Source: SVQP01 sp045658965 (GTDB taxonomy: Bacteria; Bacillota; Clostridia; Oscillospirales; CAG-272). From it: a stretch of DNA of 35,116 nucleotides. A model generated the notes under the pieces. The model saw nothing but the letters and a program-made list of their open reading frames with translations, ran no database searches and was not told where the DNA came from. Every line of letters begins with the position of its first letter. Positions within the stretch are counted from its first letter, which is position 1. The translations under genes were made by a program, and so were the position numbers. The stretch is from positions 1 through 35,116 of the forward strand of contig JAZOVZ010000108.1 of NCBI GenBank assembly GCA_045658965.1, given 5' to 3'. Positions 23,480 through 31,699 of this stretch are shown in pieces.

Positions 23480-24493
23480 ATGAAAAAAACAGTTTTGTTT
23501 TTCCTCGCGGCACTGCTGATTTTGAGCTTTTGTTCGCTTTGCTTGGCGGTGAGTGCCGAGCAAAGCAGCGCAAGCGAGCAGTACCCCTGTACCTTTGCAT
23601 ACGACTTCACGGAAGAGATTCCCGACGTCGTTGCCCACTTTGGGCTCAACGAGCTGATGATGGTGGAGGTTTCCCCTGCCGCCACGAACGGCTACGTGAC
23701 CTTTACCGCCACGGGCGACGACCCCTATTTCAAATTTGGCGATGCGCACGCCCCCAAGGGCACGGGCACCGATCTTGCCTACGCCGTGATCAAATACCGC
23801 ACCACCGCCAAGATCGGCATGGGCGAATTTTTCACCAACCGCTCGGGCGGCGCGCACTGGGGTGACGCCGGCACGCACGTGGATTGGACGTATAAGACCG
23901 ACGGAGAATGGCATGCGGTAGTCATCGACTGCACGACCGCTTGGGGCAAAGCCGCAAACGAGACGCTGTACGCTTTTCGATTTGACCCGCTTGCCTCGGG
24001 AGCTGCGGCAGGCGACAGCATCGACGTTGCCTTTATACGCTTTTACGCAAATGAGGACGACGCGCGCGCCTTTGCCGCAGAGGTCGATCCTTCTCTCAAG
24101 CCCAAGGTAACGACGTATAAGATCGACTTCGTCGTAGAAGGCAAGGTGATCTACAGCACCACCTATACCGACGACGGCGCGCCCTTTTTTGAGCCCGGCG
24201 TGCCCGAGATCCCCGGCAAGAGCGGCGCGTGGGAGCCATACTCACTCGATAAGGGTGGGGATCTGACCGTCCATGCCGTTTATACGGACGTTTGGGTCGA
24301 GCCCGAGCTCCCCGTTATCGAGCCTGCGGAATCCATGCAGGACTCGACCGCCGAGCCCGTAGGTTCGATTCAGGAATCGACCGACGACACCGTCACAAAC
24401 GAGGGCTGCGGTGCGGTGCTGGCGGCACTCGTTCCCCTGACCCTGCTGTGTGCCCTGCCCTGTCTGACGAGAAGAAAGGAGGTTGCGGTATGA
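23480..24493 (+). CDS. Secreted, membrane-anchored binding protein (337 aa)
   Basis: The N terminus is a signal peptide (MKKTVLFFLAALLILSF...AVSAEQ). Residues 35-200 look like a beta-sandwich, carbohydrate-binding type of domain (YDFTEEIPDVVAHF, WHAVVIDCTTAW, IDVAFIRFYANEDDA). Residues 210-275 resemble an InlB B-repeat/Flg_new module (YKIDFVVEGKVIYSTTYTDDG...LTVHAVYT). The C terminus has a GCG motif, a hydrophobic helix and RRKE, a cell-surface anchor layout. An AAAGGAG site precedes the ATG. The stop overlaps the next gene by ATGA, so the two products are probably made together and may act on the same glycan. No known family was assigned with certainty. Confidence 0.75.
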   Translation: MKKTVLFFLAALLILSFCSLCLAVSAEQSSASEQYPCTFAYDFTEEIPDVVAHFGLNELMMVEVSPAATNGYVTFTATGDDPYFKFGDAHAPKGTGTDLAYAVIKYRTTAKIGMGEFFTNRSGGAHWGDAGTHVDWTYKTDGEWHAVVIDCTTAWGKAANETLYAFRFDPLASGAAAGDSIDVAFIRFYANEDDARAFAAEVDPSLKPKVTTYKIDFVVEGKVIYSTTYTDDGAPFFEPGVPEIPGKSGAWEPYSLDKGGDLTVHAVYTDVWVEPELPVIEPAESMQDSTAEPVGSIQESTDDTVTNEGCGAVLAALVPLTLLCALPCLTRRKEVAV

Positions 24494-26859
24494 AACGCTT
24501 ACTGATCGGCACGCTTGCCCTTTTCATGCTGCTCTGCATACTGTCCGCTTGCAACCAAGCAGACACCCCGCCCGAGCAGGAAACGACCGCGGATACCTCC
24601 GCACCCGATATCCCCGCCTCCGATATTCCCAAGACGGATGCGTTTGTCACCTCGACCGACCTGCTCCTTCCTCTTTATACCTACGAAAATAATTCCCCCG
24701 ATAATAACGGCATTCTGCCCGCAACGCGCGACGTGTTTGCCGACACATGGGTTGCAACAGACGGTGCGGATCGCTCCACGCCCGATGCAGGCAATACCCA
24801 AGATCCCACCGCAAACTTAGTGGGCATGTTCTATTTCCTCTGGCGCGACCGCGAGCAGGATTCCATTTCCACCATTCCCCCCTCCGACCACTATGCTGCT
24901 TACTTGGAGGGCGGCGTGGATCAGCTGTACGAGGTCATGCAAGAGGGCGGCGAGGGTCACCCCCACTACTGGGCGCAGCCCTATTTCGGCTACTACTCCT
25001 CCAACGACGAGTGGGTGCTCCGCCGTCACGCCTATATGCTTGCCGAGGCGGGCGTGGATTTCGTGTACTTTGACATCACCAACAACAATATCCACGAGGT
25101 CAGCCACAAGGCACTCTTAAAGGTTTGGGAAGAGGTCCGACAGGAGGGCTATGCCGTTCCCAAGGTCGTATTCCTTTGCGGCGCGTACGACGCGGAATTT
25201 GCCGAGCTGTGGCATTCGGTCTACGAGCCGGGACTTTACGAGGATCTTTGGCTGTATTGGGAGGGCAAGCCCTTGATCTTGCTGACCGATGACGTGCATA
25301 TGACCGACGAGCAGCGCGAATTCTTTACCGTTCGCTACTCCTGGGCGATCGGTGCCTCCGACTGGTACACCAAGCGCAAGGGCATTGACTGCTGGGCTTG
25401 GAGCGGTGACGTGCAGCGCAAGGGATACGGCAACACCAAGAGCGACTTTGAGCAAATGTACGCCACCTGCGGCTATTGGGCGACCAACATGTTCGGCTTC
25501 CAGGCAGGGCGCAGCTGCATCGGCTCACGCAAGCCCGACTACGAGGGCGACTGGAACTTCGGCTACGCCATTATGGACAGCCATTCAGGCCTTGGTCTGA
25601 CCTATCAAAAGCAATTTGAAAAGGTATTCGAGAACAACCCGCGCGTGCTCATGCTGACAGGCTGGAACGAATGGATCGCGGGCAGATGGTCGGGAGCCGG
25701 CGCAGGCGGTGCGGGCGTTGGCCAGATCCTTGCGGGCGAATACCACGTTTCGAGCGATCCCAATTCCAAATATACCACCTATTTCGTTGACCAGTTCAAT
25801 CCCGAATACTCCCGCGACCTTGAACCCATGAAGGGCGGCTTTGGTGACAACTATCTGTATCAGACCGCCATCAATCTGCGCACTTATAAGGGCGCGCGCG
25901 CGATCGAGAGCGCGTTCGGACAATGGGCGATCGACATTGACGGCTCGATCGGTCAATGGTACGCCGTAGGCCCCGAGTACCGCGATTACGCAGGCGACGT
26001 CACGCAGCGCACCTCCCCCGGTCACGTGGGCGGACTTGAGCACGGCATGTACGTCAACTTCTCGGGCAGAAACGACATCGTAACCGCCAAGGTGTCGGGA
26101 GACTCCGAAAATCTGTATTTCTACGTCGAATGTGCTGACGACATTACCGCTCCCGAGGGCGCGCGCTGGATGAACCTCTTTATCAACGCGGACTGCAACG
26201 ACGCGACGGGCTGGTACGGCTACGACTTTATGATCAACCGCGCGCAAAAGGACGGATACGTATCGGTCGAATGCTTTGTCGGTACGGACACCTGGGCGTT
26301 TGAGAGCGTGGGCAGCGCGCGCTATACCCTTTCGGGCAAGGTGCTGCAGATCGAGATCGACCGCGAGCTTTTGGGCGTGGGCGACACCTTTGATTTCAAG
26401 TGGGCGGACAATTCCGTCCCCACGGGCGATATCATGGAATTCTTAGATCGCGGTGACGCTGCCCCGAGCGGCAGATACAACTACCGTTACACCACGCTTG
26501 CAACCGAGGCAAAGCTGCCTGACGTGCTGACCGAGGATATGGTGGTGCTCAAATCCCGCTCCTACAACGCATACGTGGGTGGCAAGGAGGTGCGTCTTGT
26601 CGAGGATAATACGCTGGGCGTGCTGCTGGCAAGCGACAGCGCGATCTATCTCCCCGTTTCCTTCCTGGAGAGCATTGGCATCTCCTGCACAGGCGCGCAG
26701 ACCGTCAACCACTACGGCATGCAATACGTGCAGGCAAATGACCTTATCACGGCAGCGGGTAAGCAGATCACGCAAACGCCCGACGGACTGGTCGTCATTG
26801 CGGATCAGCTGATCACGGACCGGGACACTTTACGCATCCTGTACCGCTCACTCCACTAA
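24490..26859 (+). CDS. Lipoprotein with GH71/GH99-like domain and C-terminal binding domains
   Basis: This 789-residue protein has a lipoprotein signal (LFMLLCILSAC, lipidated Cys21) and a Thr/Pro/Asp-rich linker to about 70. Residues 110-460 resemble GH71/GH99-type TIM barrels: NLVGMFYFLWRD, HYWAQPYFGYY, MLAEAGVDFVYFDITNN, KPLILLTDD and GWNEWIAG near 391. Related GH99 enzymes cleave mannosides, but substrate cannot be told here. About 474-660 looks like a CBM9/DOMON-type sandwich (ESAFGQWAIDIDGSIGQW, NLYFYVECADD), and 684-789 resembles the copper amine oxidase N-domain module (NAYVGGKEVRLVEDNTLGVL, IYLPVSFLESIGI), which is common on surface proteins. It starts within the stop of the previous gene. 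Confidence 0.78.
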   Translation: MKRLLIGTLALFMLLCILSACNQADTPPEQETTADTSAPDIPASDIPKTDAFVTSTDLLLPLYTYENNSPDNNGILPATRDVFADTWVATDGADRSTPDAGNTQDPTANLVGMFYFLWRDREQDSISTIPPSDHYAAYLEGGVDQLYEVMQEGGEGHPHYWAQPYFGYYSSNDEWVLRRHAYMLAEAGVDFVYFDITNNNIHEVSHKALLKVWEEVRQEGYAVPKVVFLCGAYDAEFAELWHSVYEPGLYEDLWLYWEGKPLILLTDDVHMTDEQREFFTVRYSWAIGASDWYTKRKGIDCWAWSGDVQRKGYGNTKSDFEQMYATCGYWATNMFGFQAGRSCIGSRKPDYEGDWNFGYAIMDSHSGLGLTYQKQFEKVFENNPRVLMLTGWNEWIAGRWSGAGAGGAGVGQILAGEYHVSSDPNSKYTTYFVDQFNPEYSRDLEPMKGGFGDNYLYQTAINLRTYKGARAIESAFGQWAIDIDGSIGQWYAVGPEYRDYAGDVTQRTSPGHVGGLEHGMYVNFSGRNDIVTAKVSGDSENLYFYVECADDITAPEGARWMNLFINADCNDATGWYGYDFMINRAQKDGYVSVECFVGTDTWAFESVGSARYTLSGKVLQIEIDRELLGVGDTFDFKWADNSVPTGDIMEFLDRGDAAPSGRYNYRYTTLATEAKLPDVLTEDMVVLKSRSYNAYVGGKEVRLVEDNTLGVLLASDSAIYLPVSFLESIGISCTGAQTVNHYGMQYVQANDLITAAGKQITQTPDGLVVIADQLITDRDTLRILYRSLH

Positions 26860-26874
26860 ATTGCGGCGATTTAC

Positions 26875-26903
26875 TTGACAAATTCATCATAATTTGTTAT
26901 AAT
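26875..26903 (+). promoter_or_regulatory. SigA promoter of the gltS-like gene
   Basis: TTGACA (26875-26880) and TATAAT (26898-26903) are perfect with a 17-bp spacer, and TGT before the -10 extends it. The leader is about 30 nt. Confidence 0.92.
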
Positions 26904-26938
26904 TGTCACATATACCGACCCAAGAAAGGGGAAACGCT

Positions 26939-28450
26939 ATGTCTAAAAAACCAATTTTATTGTTGATCGCCGCCATTTTGGCGATGGTCATGCTGACAAC
27001 CGTGTGCAGCATTTGCGTGTTTGCCGAGCAAGCTCCGGAAGCTGAAAGCATTGAACTTACCACCCAAGAACCAACCGAAGACATTGGCAACATTGCATCG
27101 TTTGGTGATGAAAGCGTTTGGTCATTCTTAATACAGATCTTCATTCTGATCCTTGCGCTGCTGGTCGGCAACGTTCTGCGCAGAAAGATCCCCTTTATCC
27201 GCAAGAGTCTGATCCCCACCTCGCTGCTTGGCGGTCTGCTCATTCTTTTAATCAAATTACTTCCCTTCTACGATAACGTGGTCAATCAAGCGACCATGGA
27301 GATCATTACTTACCACGCACTCGGTATCGGCTTTATCGCGCTTGGCTTAAAGCAAGCCAAGGATTCGCAAAAGACCAGCGCGGGCAAGGTCATGGAAACA
27401 GGTATTCTGACCGCTGCAACCTACGTCATCCAGGGTCTTGTGGGTCTTGCGGTGACCATGGTGCTGTTCTATATGATCGGCTTCTTCCCGGGCGGCGGCA
27501 TTATTCTGGCACTTGGCTTTGGTCAGGGCACGGGACAGGCGCTCAACTACGGTAAGATGTATGAAACCGACTTCGGCTTTGAAGGCGGTACCACGTGGGG
27601 CTTGACCATTGCAACGGTCGGCTTTATTGTGGCAAGCGTGGTAGGCGTTACGTATATGAACATCCTGCGCAAAAAAGGAAAGCTCAAGCTGCACAGTGAG
27701 GAAGGCATCAAGCATACCTTGGAGGACTACGTCAGCGAGGGCGAGATTCCCTTGACCGAGTCGGTGGATAAATTCACCATCAACTTCTGCATGGTTTTCC
27801 TGGTTTACGCCATTGCGTACCTCATCATGCGCGTCGTCAACGTCAATCTGATCTGGGGCTTTAACTTCCTGCTCGGCACGATTCTTGCTGCCCTTGTGCG
27901 CTGGATCATCAAGCTGCTCAAGAAAGGCAAGCTGATGCACAGAGAGCTGACCAATAACTACCTGCTTGACCGTATCAGCGGCTTTATGTTCGATTTGATG
28001 ATCATTGCAGGCGTGGCAGCCATTGACCTCTCCCAGCTTTCCGGCATGTGGTGGCAGCTGCTGATCGTTTGTGCACTGGGCACGGTGGTAACCTTCGTTT
28101 ACCTGCGCTTTGCTTGCAACCATCTCTACCCGGCTTACAAGGACGAGGCATTCTTCTCCATGTTCGGTATGCTGACCGGTACGGCAAGTAACGGTATGAT
28201 CCTTCTGCGCGAGATCGACCCCAAGTTTGAGACCCCCGCAGCCAACAACCTCGTGCTGCAGGGCATTCCCGCCATTGCCTTTGGCGGTGTGCTGCTGCTG
28301 CTCTTCAACATTTGCGACAACATTGAGCATTGTTGGCTCGTACTGGCGGTTTTGGCAGTTGCTTGGGTGGTCTACACAGCCATCCTGTTCCGCAAAGCTC
28401 TCTTCAAAAAGGCTTACGCAAAGAAGGCTGCCAAGAAGGCACAGAAATAA
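26939..28450 (+). CDS. Sodium/glutamate symporter-like protein (GltS type)
   Basis: This 503-residue protein has ten or so membrane segments with two repeat-like halves. GNVLRRKIPFIRKSLIPTSLLGGLLIL and GFGQGTGQALNYG match GltS-family features, the latter standing where GltS has its glycine-rich ion/substrate loop, and GMLTGTASNGMILLREIDP is the equivalent loop of the second half. Family members import glutamate with Na+. The N terminus is odd: residues 1-30 look like a cleavable signal peptide (LTTVCSICVFAEQ) followed by an acidic linker to about 60, neither of which is usual in GltS. AAAGGGGA precedes the ATG. Substrate is not certain. Confidence 0.78.
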   Translation: MSKKPILLLIAAILAMVMLTTVCSICVFAEQAPEAESIELTTQEPTEDIGNIASFGDESVWSFLIQIFILILALLVGNVLRRKIPFIRKSLIPTSLLGGLLILLIKLLPFYDNVVNQATMEIITYHALGIGFIALGLKQAKDSQKTSAGKVMETGILTAATYVIQGLVGLAVTMVLFYMIGFFPGGGIILALGFGQGTGQALNYGKMYETDFGFEGGTTWGLTIATVGFIVASVVGVTYMNILRKKGKLKLHSEEGIKHTLEDYVSEGEIPLTESVDKFTINFCMVFLVYAIAYLIMRVVNVNLIWGFNFLLGTILAALVRWIIKLLKKGKLMHRELTNNYLLDRISGFMFDLMIIAGVAAIDLSQLSGMWWQLLIVCALGTVVTFVYLRFACNHLYPAYKDEAFFSMFGMLTGTASNGMILLREIDPKFETPAANNLVLQGIPAIAFGGVLLLLFNICDNIEHCWLVLAVLAVAWVVYTAILFRKALFKKAYAKKAAKKAQK

Positions 28451-28458
28451 TTGAACGC

Positions 28459-28494
28459 AAAATGACCTGCCCGTCGGGCAGGTCATTTTTGTTT
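28459..28494. terminator. Bidirectional terminator between gltS-like and dnaI-like genes
   Basis: AAAATGACCTGCCC (28459-28472) pairs with GGGCAGGTCATTTT (28476-28489) around a 3-nt loop. T runs on the right serve the + strand, and A runs on the left serve the - strand. It serves both convergent genes. Confidence 0.92.
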
Positions 28495-28497
28495 TTC

Positions 28498-29472
28498 TTA
28501 TTTTCCCAGCTTCTGTCTGCGAATATCGGTTCCCTTGAAGGGCAGGATGGTAAAATTACCAAGCACGCGGCTGGTGATGCGGTCCCAATACCGCTTGCGG
28601 AACTCTTCGGTCTCCAAGTTGGTGCTCAAAATCACGGGCAGATGTCTGTTCAGACGGGTATTGAGCAGCCCGTACAAGCACGAGGTGGTGAACTGATTGG
28701 TCAGCTCGGTGCCAAGGTCGTCGATGATCAAAAGATCGCAATCGGTGTATCTGGACAGGTCCGCTCCGGTAGGAGATCCCGTGCTGTTGCCAAAGCGCTG
28801 CGCCTCGTAATCCGCAAACATATCCACACAGCTGACGTACACCACGTCCCAGCCCCCCTCGATGACCTCGCGGGCAATTGCGGTGGACAGATGCGTTTTG
28901 CCAAGTCCCGTACCGCCAAACATGGCGAGATTATCGCTCTTGGCAGGATGGAAGGTTGCTGCGTACTGCTTGGCGCGCTCCAGATTGCTCTGCATCAACA
29001 GGTGCGTCATGCGGTCGCTCTTATAATAGTCCAAGGAGAAATTGGAAAAGCTTTGCGTCTGCATCAGCGTGCCGATGCCGCTGGACTCATAGCCCGCAAA
29101 AATCAGCTTTTTGCGCATGCAGTCGCACATCTTGTAATCCACGTAACCGGTGTCGCCACACGTCTCGCACTCGTAATGCGGCGCGGTATAATCTGCAGGA
29201 AAGCCGTTCTTGACCAGTACGGCAGCTCTTCTCTGCTCCAGCGCGACCGACTCTGCTTCAAGCCGTGCCATAGCCGCCTCGTAATCCTCGTTTTTGAGTG
29301 CCGCCTGCATGATGCGCAAGCCCATATCCGACAGCTGCGAATCGATCTCTTTTACCTCGGGGAGAATGGCGTGGATCTCTTCTCTTCTCTTGCTTGCAGC
29401 CTCTTGCACCTGCAGATACTTACGGCTGTATTCCTCGCGGATCTTGCGGAAATTATCCTGATTGTAACCCAT
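28498..29472 (-). CDS. DnaI/DnaC-type helicase loader ATPase
   Basis: This 324-residue AAA+ protein has a coiled, charged N-terminal region (1-95), a four-Cys zinc motif (Cys102, Cys105, Cys116, Cys118 in CETCGDTGYV...MCDC), Walker A GGTGLGKTH (186-194) and Walker B LLIIDDLG (247-254). This order is that of DnaI/DnaC loaders, which place the DnaB-type helicase on DNA at initiation or restart. IstB transposition proteins share the ATPase but lack the zinc region, and no transposase is near. It lies four bases after dnaD, with AAGGAGG upstream, in a rex-dnaD-dnaI unit. Confidence 0.92.
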   Translation of the reverse strand: MGYNQDNFRKIREEYSRKYLQVQEAASKRREEIHAILPEVKEIDSQLSDMGLRIMQAALKNEDYEAAMARLEAESVALEQRRAAVLVKNGFPADYTAPHYECETCGDTGYVDYKMCDCMRKKLIFAGYESSGIGTLMQTQSFSNFSLDYYKSDRMTHLLMQSNLERAKQYAATFHPAKSDNLAMFGGTGLGKTHLSTAIAREVIEGGWDVVYVSCVDMFADYEAQRFGNSTGSPTGADLSRYTDCDLLIIDDLGTELTNQFTTSCLYGLLNTRLNRHLPVILSTNLETEEFRKRYWDRITSRVLGNFTILPFKGTDIRRQKLGK

Positions 29473-29476
29473 GCAC

Positions 29477-30583
29477 TCACTCCTCCTTCATAATTTTATC
29501 GTAATTGTCGCCAAGGCTCTTTCGCATGGCGGCATCAAAGAAATCATCGGTATCAAAGCTGCCTGCTGCTTGCTCTGCCTTACCCTTGCCTGCCGCCTTC
29601 CCCTTGCTCTTGGCAGATTCACTTGCCTGCTTATCGGCTTGCACGTCGGCAGGGGTCTTGATCCCCTCCTTATGCCAGCGCGCAAGGATGGAGTTGACGT
29701 AAGCCACGCTGACGTCGGTTGCAGCGTCAGCACCGGTCTCAAATGCCAGCGTAATCATCTCCATATCGTACTGATAGGTATGTACCCAATCGGAAAACGC
29801 CTTTTTTTCCTTGGCACTCAGTGCGCGCGAGCCAATGCCGAACAGCTTGCGCAGCTTGCTCTCTACCGATTGCAGCTGCTTTTGACGCGCCAGCTCCTCT
29901 TGCAAAGCTTCTACGCTGACGATCTCGCGGTCAAAAAAGGCAATTGCCAGCTTTTCAAGGCCTCTGACCGAAGGGCGCACGTGATTATCCTTGCTCCACG
30001 CGCAAAAATGCGTAGCCAAAATCAGCACGTACTCACAGGAAAGTCCCAGATAATCGGTCAAGCCCAGCACGGAATTGATCTCGTGCGTCGCAAAGATCTT
30101 GCCAAACAAATTCTGACACTCGGTCAGCAGCTCTGCGATCTCGGCTCTTTGCTCCAGCAGATCTCCCAGCTCGGCGGTGGTATACTTGGGCAGGTCGTCG
30201 CTCTTTTTGAGTAATGCTGCACCGTTCTGTACCGAAGCTTTGGGCGCTTCCCCCTGCTCTGCCGCAGTCTCACGGACAGGCGCTTCTGTCTTGCGCTCGG
30301 TCTTGGGCTGCGCGGCAGACTTTTTCTTTTTGCCTTCACTGATCGAAAGCACGCCCGCACCGCGCCAGAACGCCACGGCAGAGCGAACCTCATCCTCTGT
30401 GCAGCCCGCTGCCTCTGCAACGGCACTTACGCCGTCCTCTTGCCCGTAGCGCGCGCAAAGCGCAGCATCGGACAGCAACGCAAGCAGCACCAAGAGGTCG
30501 CTTTTCTCGGCATTTTGTGCCACGCGGACTGCTTTTGCAGGCAGCACCACCACACCCTTGCCGTATTCTATCTCTATTGCCAT
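29477..30583 (-). CDS. dnaD: DnaD-family primosomal protein
   Basis: This 368-residue protein has an N-terminal winged-helix-like region (about 1-80), a long low-complexity linker rich in Lys, Glu and Ala, and DnaD/DnaB2 domain(s) from about 130 to 330. The domain's C-terminal signature is clear as YVNSILARWHKEGIKT, matching the family form YxxxILxxWxxxGIxT. The C-terminal FFDAAMRKSLG is also common in DnaD-like proteins. DnaD bends DNA and recruits the helicase-loader complex with DnaA. It starts three bases after the rex stop and is followed by the loader gene, which fits a shared job. Confidence 0.92.
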   Translation of the reverse strand: MAIEIEYGKGVVVLPAKAVRVAQNAEKSDLLVLLALLSDAALCARYGQEDGVSAVAEAAGCTEDEVRSAVAFWRGAGVLSISEGKKKKSAAQPKTERKTEAPVRETAAEQGEAPKASVQNGAALLKKSDDLPKYTTAELGDLLEQRAEIAELLTECQNLFGKIFATHEINSVLGLTDYLGLSCEYVLILATHFCAWSKDNHVRPSVRGLEKLAIAFFDREIVSVEALQEELARQKQLQSVESKLRKLFGIGSRALSAKEKKAFSDWVHTYQYDMEMITLAFETGADAATDVSVAYVNSILARWHKEGIKTPADVQADKQASESAKSKGKAAGKGKAEQAAGSFDTDDFFDAAMRKSLGDNYDKIMKEE

Positions 30584-30586
30584 GTC

Positions 30587-31324
30587 TTAAACCTCATCGG
30601 CAGGCTGTCCCTTTGCTGCCTCTTGCTTTTCCTGCATTTTGCGGCAGATCTCGTAATTGAGGATCATAAGCGAGTCACCAAGGTGCACGTTTTCGATGAC
30701 GATATCGTCTCTGCTGTAATCCAGCTCAACACCCATATAGTTCCAAAGACCCTTGACACCGCACTTGACCAAACGCTCTGCCACGGCAGGCACGTCCTCC
30801 TTGGGAAGTGTCAGCACGGCAATATCCACCTGATTCTGGGCGCAGAATTGCTCCAGCTTATCCAGCGAATAGATCTTGACGCCTGCTATTTCTATGCCCT
30901 CCATACCGGGATCGGCATCAAACATGCCGAGAATATCCACACCGCGCTTTTCAAACATGGACAGGTGCACCAGCGCACGGCCCAGATCTCCCGCACCGAT
31001 AATGACGGCGTGGAAGCCCGCACCCACACCCAGAATTTCACTGATGCAGGTGAACAGATAATGCACGTTATAGCCGTAGCCCTGCTGACCGAAGCCGCCA
31101 AAGCAGTTAAGGTCCTGACGGATCTGCGAGGCAGTCACGTTCATGCGTGCAGACAGCTCACTTGAGCTGATACGGGTAATGCCCTGCGTCAAAAGCTCGC
31201 GCAGATAACGGTAATAGCGCGGCAATCTGCGCACCACGGCAGGAGAAATATAAGGTTTCGTTCCGTGCTCCTTGTGCGTTTCCGAGCACTCAATTTGTTG
31301 CTTTTCCAGTTCTTCGTATGCCAA
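30587..31324 (-). CDS. rex: Redox-sensing transcriptional repressor Rex
   Basis: Rex senses the NADH/NAD+ ratio and represses fermentation and respiration genes. The winged helix (about 26-90) has SSSELSARMNVTASQIRQDL followed by FGGFGQQGYGYNV. The Rossmann domain has GAGDLGRAL (110-118), then FDADPGMEGI and LTLPKED. The frame is open far upstream, but no ATG suits the protein. I chose the TTG at 31324, which has GGAGG eight bases upstream and gives 245 residues, about 25 longer than typical, due to an N-terminal extension MAYEELEKQQ. dnaD follows after three bases. A cluster of DnaA-box-like sites lies 96-272 bp upstream. Confidence 0.93.
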   Translation of the reverse strand: MAYEELEKQQIECSETHKEHGTKPYISPAVVRRLPRYYRYLRELLTQGITRISSSELSARMNVTASQIRQDLNCFGGFGQQGYGYNVHYLFTCISEILGVGAGFHAVIIGAGDLGRALVHLSMFEKRGVDILGMFDADPGMEGIEIAGVKIYSLDKLEQFCAQNQVDIAVLTLPKEDVPAVAERLVKCGVKGLWNYMGVELDYSRDDIVIENVHLGDSLMILNYEICRKMQEKQEAAKGQPADEV

Positions 31325-31419
31325 AATACCTACCTCCAAGCAGTCTTTTTTGTGAAAAACGACGGTAAATTCTCCCGTTAATTTTTTGACTTTTCGACAC
31401 GCATCAGCCAAGAAAAAAG

Positions 31420-31596
31420 TTTTCAACAGCCGCAAAACTGCATAAAGTTTTCCACAGTTTCCACAGGGTTATCCACAGTTTCGCTTGCGATATCGACAAT
31501 TTTCGGGATTTTTCCGCATTTTTCCATGCATAAAATCGTGAATAATTCAGTTTTCCACTACGTTTTCCACAGCCTGTTGAAAACTCTTGTAGAAAA
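31420..31596. promoter_or_regulatory. Cluster of DnaA-box-like 9-mers upstream of rex-dnaD-dnaI
   Basis: One exact DnaA box TTATCCACA is at 31469-31477. Close variants are TTTTCCACA at 31448-31456 and 31563-31571, GTTTCCACA at 31457-31465, TTTTCCACT at 31551-31559 and TTTTCAACA at 31420-31428. In the opposite direction are TGTTGAAAA (31575-31583) and TGTAGAAAA (31588-31596). Two boxes abut directly and the exact one follows after 3 bp. The surroundings are AT-rich. The 31325-31697 gap otherwise holds no gene and no clear SigA promoter. Confidence 0.7.
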
Positions 31597-31629
31597 CTCT
31601 GTCGGTTGTTTTTTCATAAAAAACGCACA

Positions 31630-31654
31630 CATTTTCGTCCTTTTGACGAAAATG
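31630..31654. repeat. 10-bp inverted repeat between tsaD and rex
   Basis: CATTTTCGTC (31630-31639) and GACGAAAATG (31645-31654) are exact inverted copies with a 5-nt centre. There is no adjacent T run, so it is not a standard terminator; it could be a protein binding site. Confidence 0.55.
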
Positions 31655-31679
31655 ATTTATTTTCAAAAAAGGGGTTGAC

Positions 31680-31699
31680 AAAAGCAGAACTATCTGCTT
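31680..31699 (-). terminator. Weak terminator overlapping the tsaD stop
   Basis: AAGCAGA (31682-31688) pairs with TCTGCTT (31693-31699) on either side of a 4-nt loop. Only about four U residues follow on the minus strand, and the stem overlaps the stop codon, so termination may be partial. Confidence 0.4.

Noticed and set aside
28498..29472. IstB transposition helper (IS21 type)
   Set aside because: The ATPase is shared, but the N-terminal zinc motif, the dnaD neighbour and the lack of a transposase favour a helicase loader.
28330..29493. 387-codon open frame on the + strand
   Set aside because: It runs through the end of the gltS-like gene, the bidirectional terminator and antisense to the dnaI-like gene. 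The minus-strand product has Walker A, Walker B and zinc motifs.
31420..31596. Chromosomal oriC
   Set aside because: The DnaA boxes are suggestive, but dnaA, dnaN, rpmH and rnpA are absent and most boxes have one or two mismatches. I keep it as a DnaA-binding cluster instead.
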